A DNA stretch of 64,000 nucleotides from Corallium rubrum. Lineage: Eukaryota; Cnidaria; Anthozoa; Scleralcyonacea; Coralliidae. Both the position numbers and the translations under genes were made by a program. Location of the stretch: assembly GCA_964035015.1 (NCBI GenBank), contig OZ035999.1, positions 5,284,627 to 5,348,626 of the forward strand. Reading direction: 5' to 3'. Below the pieces are notes generated by a model. It saw nothing but the letters and a program-made list of their open reading frames with translations. It did no database searches and was not told the DNA's origin. Of the stretch, positions 40,407 through 64,000 are shown piece after piece; positions within the stretch are counted from its first letter, which is position 1; each line of letters starts with the position of its first letter.

Positions 40407-41282
40407 CTGTAGCGTTTTGAAAACGATTTCTAGACGGAGCGAAATGAAAACGGAACCCTTGGCGGTGCCGTGTGAACACAAGATCCGGCACTTTTTCGCT
40501 CCGTTTTAGTACTCAGTTCCTAAATTTTCGGCTCCTAACCAAACGGCTGGCGTATTTCTCAGCGATGGAAAACTTTATTTGTCTTCTCGACTTCGGAAAG
40601 CTTCTGCTAAGAACTTGTGCTGCTGTTTGAACCAGGGCGGAGCTAGGGGGGGGGGAGGGAGCGGGGGAACCATGTAACTATGCAATATGAATTGTGTCAG
40701 GAAATAAACTGTAAACAGTGTATTCAATCTACTGAGTCAGTATGCATTTTGAGTATCTATGTGACGTTTGCGTGTTTTGAGTATTTTATATGACATTTTT
40801 TAACCTTTAGAGTCTGTAAAATCTTCCGCCAAAAGCCAGGAAATGGCATTTCAGCGACTCTCGATTCAAAATTTCCCGGGGGAGTATGCCCCTGGACCCC
40901 CCTAAAAATTTATTTTGATTTCGGTTCCCCCCTTTCAAAATCCTGGCTACGTGCCTGGTTTGAACAATTATAACATTATTACAACAATGACTAGGCAGTG
41001 TAAATAGGAGAAGATGAAGTCAATAAGGTGAGTTCCTAACGGAAAGACTAAAATTGTAAACCTGGGGGATAATATTCTTTGAATTGCTCCTCGTTTCCAT
41101 TTACTTTTGACGAGATGTGACTATTTAAACAGTGCACAGCATTGAATACTGGATATACACCAGAAGGTTCCGGTGTTGTGTGCACGCCTTCAAAGCGTCG
41201 TTAAATTATGAACGATTTGTGTGAACGTAACCACATTTTACCGTTTATCTTCTACACCGGACTCGTGTGAACGCAGTCTAAA
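40407..41282. mobile_element. second tandem copy of the 640-bp element, interrupted
   Basis: From GTAGCGTTTTGAAAACGATT it repeats the preceding element with few changes (a short deletion around CCTAGAATGCACTATACACC) and ends CCGGACTCGTGTGAACGCAG. A hAT element occupies 40633-40957. Confidence 0.75.
40633..40957. mobile_element. hAT-type element, 325 bp, nested
   Basis: The ends are CAGGGCGGAGCTAGG and CCTGGCTACGTGCCTG. A perfect 8-bp duplication GTTTGAAC is at 40625-40632 and 40958-40965. It is absent from the adjacent paralogous copy, so the empty site is visible in the same window (around 40065-40073). Confidence 0.88.
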
Positions 41283-41903
41283 TTTTAAAAAACTTTATTT
41301 GAATTGGCCGTTGCCTTATAGAATATATATGATAGAATTTCTGGCGCAAAATGTTTGTTTAATGTTTATGTTTAAAAAGACTCGCATGGAATGTCTTTAT
41401 TCGGGTATTAGTTCAAATTTCAAGTGATTTTCTTTGTTATTCATAAGTCTTTATCACCCATACAAATTGAATTCAATTGAATTGCTCATTATAAATGCAC
41501 AATCTTTATCTGTGTAAGCCCAGGAAGTATACAGATAAAGAGAAAACCTTGTGAAATTTGAACTAAATGAAATTTGGCGTAATGCCTCGGTTCTCGGTTA
41601 TTTATTCTTTAATACTTGTTGCATTTAGCAACTTATTAATTTTACTCTGTGTAACGCCAGACGTTTTTACTCAGCTCGTAATTTTAAGCAAACACAACGC
41701 GAACGTCAGCGACGACCTTCTAATTCTTCATAGACATAGGGTAGTTGAAGATTTTTTTTAAAATAAGACAACGGTGTTGTTCCAAGAGTAAAACCAGCAC
41801 TAACCCGAATATACCAGGCATCTGAGTTCAACTCTGTAATAACCCGTCGTACAACAGGTATCGATTTTAATTTGATTGTGCGACGGCGAACCACGAATGT
41901 TTC

Positions 41904-42291
41904 CCTACGGTTACAGTTTACACACACCGATTTGTGTCGCCGATCTGTGTCGCAAGGTATTGCGAGACAAATCGGTCACCCTGCTACACACATCAGTTTG
42001 TGTTGAAGAAAAATCGAGTATAAAAATAAACCAAGGATGGGCGGAGCTTGAACAAATGAACGTTGGCATGATTGCAACACAAATCGGCGACAGGTATGTT
42101 ACACTTGTCGATTTGTGCGGCGTTGCAGATTTTCGTTGCAAGCTTTTGACCCTTATCAAAATCCCTTATTACTTGCAATGCTTCAGCAACATAAATCGGC
42201 GTCGACTGGGTATATTACACACACCGATTTACTTCGTAATGCCCGTTGCGACACAAATTGGCGACATAAATCGGTGTGCGTAACCGTAGCT
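41904..42291. mobile_element. MITE with repeated ACACCGATTTGTGTCGC motifs
   Basis: CTACGGTTACAG...ACACACCGATTTGTGTCGC and GCGACATAAATCGGTGTGCG...TAACCGTAG bound it. At least six further copies of AAATCGGCGAC or its complement lie inside, in both orientations. No coding sequence. Confidence 0.65.
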
Positions 42292-42494
42292 TTAGAGTGC
42301 GAAGGCAGTGTTTTGAATAGAGCAAAGTGAAAAGGTGGTAAACTGCTGAAATTGTTAGCAACGAAATTAAATACTGACATTTCGAGCGTAGCCCTTCGAA
42401 ACGTCAGCAATTCGTCGTTCCTGAATATATCGGCAGTTTGCCATCTTTTCACTTTGCTTTAGTTTGGTGATGGTGGTGGGGTGCTGTGCTGGTG

Positions 42495-42699
42495 GTATAT
42501 ATATATATATATATAGATGTAGATGTGGTGGTGGTGGGGTGCGGTGCTGGTGGTATATATATATATAGATGTAGATGTAGACGTAGACGTAGACGTAGAC
42601 GTAGATGTAGACGTAGACGTAGACGTAGACATAGATGTAGATGTAGACGTAGATGTAGATGTAGATGTAGATGTAGATGTATAGATGTAGATGTAGATG

Positions 42700-42774
<75 letters not shown>

Positions 42775-42865
42775 ATATATATGTATATGTATATATGTAT
42801 ATATGTATATATGTATATATGTATATATATATATGTATATATATATATCATATATATATCATCAT
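42495..42865. repeat. compound TA / GTAGAT / GTATAT / ATC repeats
   Basis: (TA)n blocks at 42497-42517 and 42554-42568, a (GTAGAY) hexamer array to about 42700, a (GTATAT) array to about 42840 and (ATC)n at 42855-42877. The last, read on the minus strand as (ATG)n, is the 3' tail of the retrotransposon next to it. Confidence 0.9.
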
Positions 42866-42891
42866 CATCATCATCATTTTTGCTGTCGTGG

Positions 42892-45047
42892 TTACCCACA
42901 TAGCGCTGTCACAAATTTTGCCCAGTGGTCTCTGTCTTGGGCTAAGTTAATTGCTTCTTCGAATTGAAGGGAGTGCTCGGCGAGGTCTCGTACCACGCAG
43001 TCCTTCCATCTCATCCTTTGCCTTCCCCTCCGTCTTGAACCAAGGGGGGCCCAAAACATTAGTCGCGATGCGTTCATAGTAGGTTGCATTCGTACCACGT
43101 GTCCAAACCAAGTAAGGCGCTTCCTACGCAGTATTGTTAAGAGAGGGGGCTGTCCTGTACGCTGGAACAGTTCTTCATTGGATACCCGGTCCATCCAGGA
43201 GATTCCTACGATTCTGCGCAAGCATCTGTTGTAGAAAGACGCCACGCGTTCTTCCCTTGTTGTTGTATTCCAGGCCTCTGCTCCATACAGGAGCGTGGTG
43301 GTAACTACAGCTTGGAATATTTTCATCTTTGTCGTAAGAGTGATTGACTTGTTCTTCATAACTGGCATTAACTGGTTGAATGCACCTGCAGCCTTACCGA
43401 TACGGCAGTCTAGTTCGGACGTGAGCTCTCCATTTGCTGTGATGGTACTTCCGAGATATGTGAATTTGTCTACATTGTCCAGTATGTCATTATTCTCCAA
43501 GGTGATTGTGAGCGGTGTTGGCTCTTTAGAGATGGACATTACTTTGGTCTTTTTGGAGTTAATAGATAGTCCAACCGTGTTGCCTTTCTCCTCTACTTGA
43601 GATGTTGAGAACTGTAATCTCTCCTCTAATTCATCAATGAGTGCAATGTCATCAGCGTAGTCCAGGTCAGAGAGTCTCTGCTGCTGATACCGAGAGCTTC
43701 TTCTCCTCTCTAGGACAATACCTGCGTCATTCATATCAAGAGCATTCCTTAAAACCCAGTCTATCAGCAACCCAAATAGAAGTGGTGACCATATGCATCC
43801 CTGCCTAACCCCGGTTGTAACAGGAAACCAGTTTGTCAATTCTCCATTCACCTTCACGCAGCACTCAGACCCTTCATATGTGTTCCTCATGATCTTCACT
43901 ATCTTCTCCGGAAAGCCGTAGACTCTCAATACTTTCCACAAAGCATCTCGGTTTACACTATCGAAAGCGGCTTTAAAGTCGATGAAGTTGATTTTAATTG
44001 GAAGTTGCATCTCTAGGCTCTTTTCAATCAGTTGTCTTAGTGCAAAGCACTGGTCAACACATGATCTTCCGGTTCTAAAGCCAGCTTGATTTTCCCTGAA
44101 ACGTTCGTCAGCCGCATCTCTGACTCGTAGAAGTATGATTGTACAAAACACTTTTCCGGCAATGCTTAGCAAAGTGATGCCACGGTTGTTCTCACAAATC
44201 AGTAGATCCCCTTTCTTAGGAATTTTAATGATGACACCTTTCTTCCAGTCATCGGGGGGTTTTTCTGATCTCCAAACTGAGACGCAAACTCTAATCAACC
44301 AATCGTTCAGCTTACTACCACCTGTCTTCAACATTTCTGCTGTGATCCCATCATATCCAGGAGCTTTATTGTTCTTCAGGCGTTTCACTGCGTTCTCTAC
44401 CTCACTTCGCGTTGGTTCACCAAGGTCTACATCAAGTTCGTCCCATTCAGCGACATTGGTTATTACTATATCGTTGTCCGTTGGACCTTCTGCGTTTAAC
44501 AGTTCTCTGAAATGCTGAGCCCATCTCTCCAATCTACCGATTTCATCATCTATGATGTTACCATGCTTGTCCTTCACGAATATCGTGCTTTTTGTCTTTT
44601 TCCCCGTCAAGAGTTTGACCTTTGTAAACACCTCCCGTTGGTTTTTGCTACGGGCAGCATCTTCGAGAGACGCTGCTTGACCGTCCACCCACCGTTTCCA
44701 ATCATTTTCCGCATTACGTTTCACTCTCTTATCTAGTTCCCGATACTTTTCCTTCCACTCTGTAGATCCTAACTTATCCCTCATCGTCTTAGCTGTTCTT
44801 CGCTCCTCAATCATATCTTCTGTTTCTACACTGATCCATTTCTTGTGTTCTTTTCCCTTAAAGCCAACAGTTTCCTCAGCTGCATCATAAACTTCCTTCC
44901 TGAACCTCCGCCATTCATACTCTGGATCAGGTTCTGACGCAAGGTCTGACAGGGCGTCAAAACGGTTAGATATTTTCACCCTATAATCTTGCGCTAGCTG
45001 TGGTAGTAACAGGGACTCGTTATTCAACTTGGGTTTCTTGGTTGTTT

Positions 45048-45097
<50 letters not shown>

Positions 45098-45164
45098 CAG
45101 TGTATATATATATACAGTGTATATATATATATATATATGTATATGTATCTATATGTATATATAT

Positions 45165-45177
<13 letters not shown>
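42892..45177 (-). mobile_element. 5'-truncated non-LTR retrotransposon (reverse transcriptase ORF)
   Basis: The open frame has 761 codons, of which the first ~43 translate a (TA)n array; element sequence runs from about 45050. It has RT fingers/palm motifs NNKAPGYDGITAEML (269-283), ENNRGITLLS, FKAAFDSVNR (401-410, motif A), TGVRQGCIWSPLLF and YADD (507-510, motif C). It is followed by a thumb and a C-terminal RLTWFGHVVRM...RGRQRMRWKDC segment. The apurinic endonuclease expected upstream of the RT is missing, so it cannot be complete. The 3' end on the minus strand runs into an (ATG)n tail, seen in RTE-type elements, but I leave the clade open. The frame is intact, so the insertion is probably recent. 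Confidence 0.9.
45050..45165. repeat. (TA)n array at the retrotransposon 5' junction
   Basis: TA repeats with CAGTG and ACA/TGT interruptions lie between the truncated retrotransposon and the MITE. Confidence 0.9.
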
Positions 45178-46944
<1,767 letters not shown>

Positions 46945-46945
<1 letters not shown>

Positions 46946-47345
46946 ATATTATATTAAGCCATATCAAACACTTTCTAAAATATTCAAAGGACCGTATCGG
47001 AGACTTTAAAGTACCAGGCATTGTCTACAAAGTTAAGTGCAAAGATTGCCGATTTACCTACGTTGGAGAAAGTAAACGTTCATGGGATTCACGAGGAAAA
47101 GAGCATAACCCTGGCAGGCGAACCAATAATGAATCTGCTATTATAAAACATCACGCTGAGACGACAGGACATGACATTCACCCAAAGTATGCGACCATTC
47201 TTGAGGAATAACAAACTATGAGCAACGACTATTTTTAGAGTCGTGGCACTCAACTTTGGACAAAGACACAATCAATGAGAGGAAAGAATTCCCAACGAAC
47301 TACATGCCTTTGCTGAAATCTCATAGGAACATTAATAGCGTTGAC
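46945..47345 (+). pseudogene. Penelope-like element GIY-YIG endonuclease fragment
   Basis: The frame to 47211 reads [19 protein letters not shown] then [10 protein letters not shown], the GIY-YIG nuclease signature (GIVY...YVGE) with the CxxC insertion typical of Penelope-like elements, and [15 protein letters not shown]. It then stops; the +1 frame continues NYEQRLFLESWHS...KDTINERKEFPTNYMPLL and ends at 47352. That C-terminal pattern belongs to the same protein, so a single-base frameshift lies near 47205-47220. The upstream reverse transcriptase is missing, replaced by the (TA)n array. A dead 3' fragment. Confidence 0.82.
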
Positions 47346-47352
47346 AATGCAT

Positions 47353-48424
47353 AAATGCATCAAGTTTTAACGTCTCATGTAAATATAGCGCTTTTTAGTC
47401 ACTGAGGAAGGCTGACAGTCTGCAGCCAAAAATTCTGTACAAAGTTTTTATCTAGATCAGTTTCAAATTATTTTTATATTATTAAATATATATATTAGAG
47501 TTAGGATACTAAAGTGTATGATTGAGTCGTGTTGATTATGAAATTTTGTGTAATATGGATTATATAAGACAAAGAACATCAGGGGGCATCTTTAGAACAT
47601 TCTACATTACAATACAATACATTAATACAACGCATAAATCAAGCACAAATGGTGTTCCTGTTATCTGATCGTATTTTCAGCAAATTTGTCAGCATAATTC
47701 TATGTATATAGGTCGCTGTTATACGTTTAACTAGAAATTAGTCTTTACAGAGTTTCGAGTGCTGTCCAAAGTATAAAGATACCAGAAAGAGTATGTTTTA
47801 CATAATTCGTTCTTTTATAAGATTTTTTATAAGTTGTGCTGCATTTCTTGTGTTATGTTGATGAATTTGATTATTTTTGGTGCTAAAAACGTCGCGTCAA
47901 AAACTGCACTTATACTATCGATTCCGCGCACGAACTATTAACGAACGAACAGGTGTAAAATATAAATCGAAATATAGTAAGGTTAGATATACTGCCGAAA
48001 CAGAGAACGTATAGGAGTCTAACGTTTCGAGCGAAGGCCCTTCGTCAGAGAGAAACTCCCTAATCTGTTTAGAAGTGTGTTTGTGTTAGCAGTTTCAATA
48101 AGCTACGTGCAAGTAGGATTGTAGCGCAGCAAATATAGATGACAGCATTAAAAGACAGACAATTTTTTTTTTTGTAAAATAACAGTCTATATATTTCATT
48201 CGAAGACAATGCAAATTCTACTACAAAACAATTCTCCCTATTATCAATATATTACATATTAAATATAGATCATTATACTGCCAGGAAAATTGACCTTTTC
48301 GTTTAAGATCCAAGACCTTTCCAACTTGATCTCATTAAAAACACGAGGCTGACCACAGTCTAGAATGGCCAGTGACGTTTGGCGTTGGACATGCGCGAAT
48401 CGCAGCGCCGATTTGAGAGTACTG
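47353..48424. other. repeat-derived DNA downstream of the DHX38 gene
   Basis: TCACTGAGGAAGGCTGACAG (47397) and TAACGTTTCGAGCGAAGGCC then TTCGTCAGAG (48020-48050) look like non-coding ends of Penelope-like elements. A related inverted piece is at 33040-33070. No gene was seen. The DHX38 3' untranslated region should start at 48424 and run leftward. Confidence 0.4.
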
Positions 48425-63931
<15,507 letters not shown>

Positions 63932-64000
63932 CTGTAGTGAAAAGAATACCAGAATATCAAACAGTTAACTTATTCCTGCCTGAGCTGGCCAAAATCGCCC

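Noticed and set aside
43295-44736. Plus-strand ORFs opposite the retrotransposon
   Set aside because: They are antisense shadows of the reverse transcriptase frame with no homology of their own.

Overview
This is a piece of a metazoan nuclear genome, most likely an anthozoan cnidarian (coral, sea anemone or octocoral). That is inferred from GT-AG intron genes, a secreted C-type lectin/fibrinogen-like protein of a cnidarian architecture, and a dense load of short inverted-repeat transposons and microsatellites. Nothing in it is bacterial, and the many ORFs made of Cys-Leu, Lys-Gln or Tyr-Ile repeats are translated microsatellites.

Genes, left to right. (1) An intronless 517-residue condensation/acyltransferase-like protein, minus strand, 4344-5897, with a degraded catalytic motif. 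(2) A RecQ-helicase fragment near 8719-9084, inside a flanked repeat. (3) An unrecognised 356-residue ORF, 16370-17440. (4) A six-exon guanylate-binding protein (large GTPase) of 596 residues, 21725-27267, with all exon junctions in phase. (5) A two-exon KIAA1143-type small acidic/basic protein of 146 residues, 28123-29527. (6) A four-exon secreted C-type lectin plus fibrinogen-like protein, minus strand, 39446-32385, whose last exon needs a one-base frame change. (7) The 3' 22 exons (898 residues) of the splicing helicase DHX38/PRP16, minus strand, 63931-48425; the N-terminal exons lie beyond the right edge.

The remaining sequence is mostly mobile or repetitive. A 5'-truncated non-LTR retrotransposon (42892-45050) and a Penelope-like GIY-YIG fragment (46945-47345) both lie beside (TA)n arrays. 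Four short hAT-type elements carry perfect 8-bp target duplications (10402-10530, 25995-26215, 36656-37326, 40633-40957). Two elements have TTAA duplications, a ~380-bp family has TA duplications, and one family begins CAACCTCGT. Several elements are nested inside others, which gives a relative insertion history. tRNA-derived SINEs and a 5S rRNA-derived fragment are also present. A ~207-bp satellite lies at 1401-2345.

The introns of the GTPase and DHX38 genes hold very long simple repeats. Three of these are CCTG-then-TCTG arrays in the sense orientation, each ending 42-84 nt upstream of a 3' splice site. I see no operon-like or functional cluster: the genes look like unrelated neighbours (splicing, innate-type GTPase, secreted lectin) separated by transposon-rich DNA. 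No wholly new gene system could be demonstrated. The best leads are the intronic arrays, the frame-broken lectin gene, the degenerate acyltransferase and the flanked RecQ fragment.
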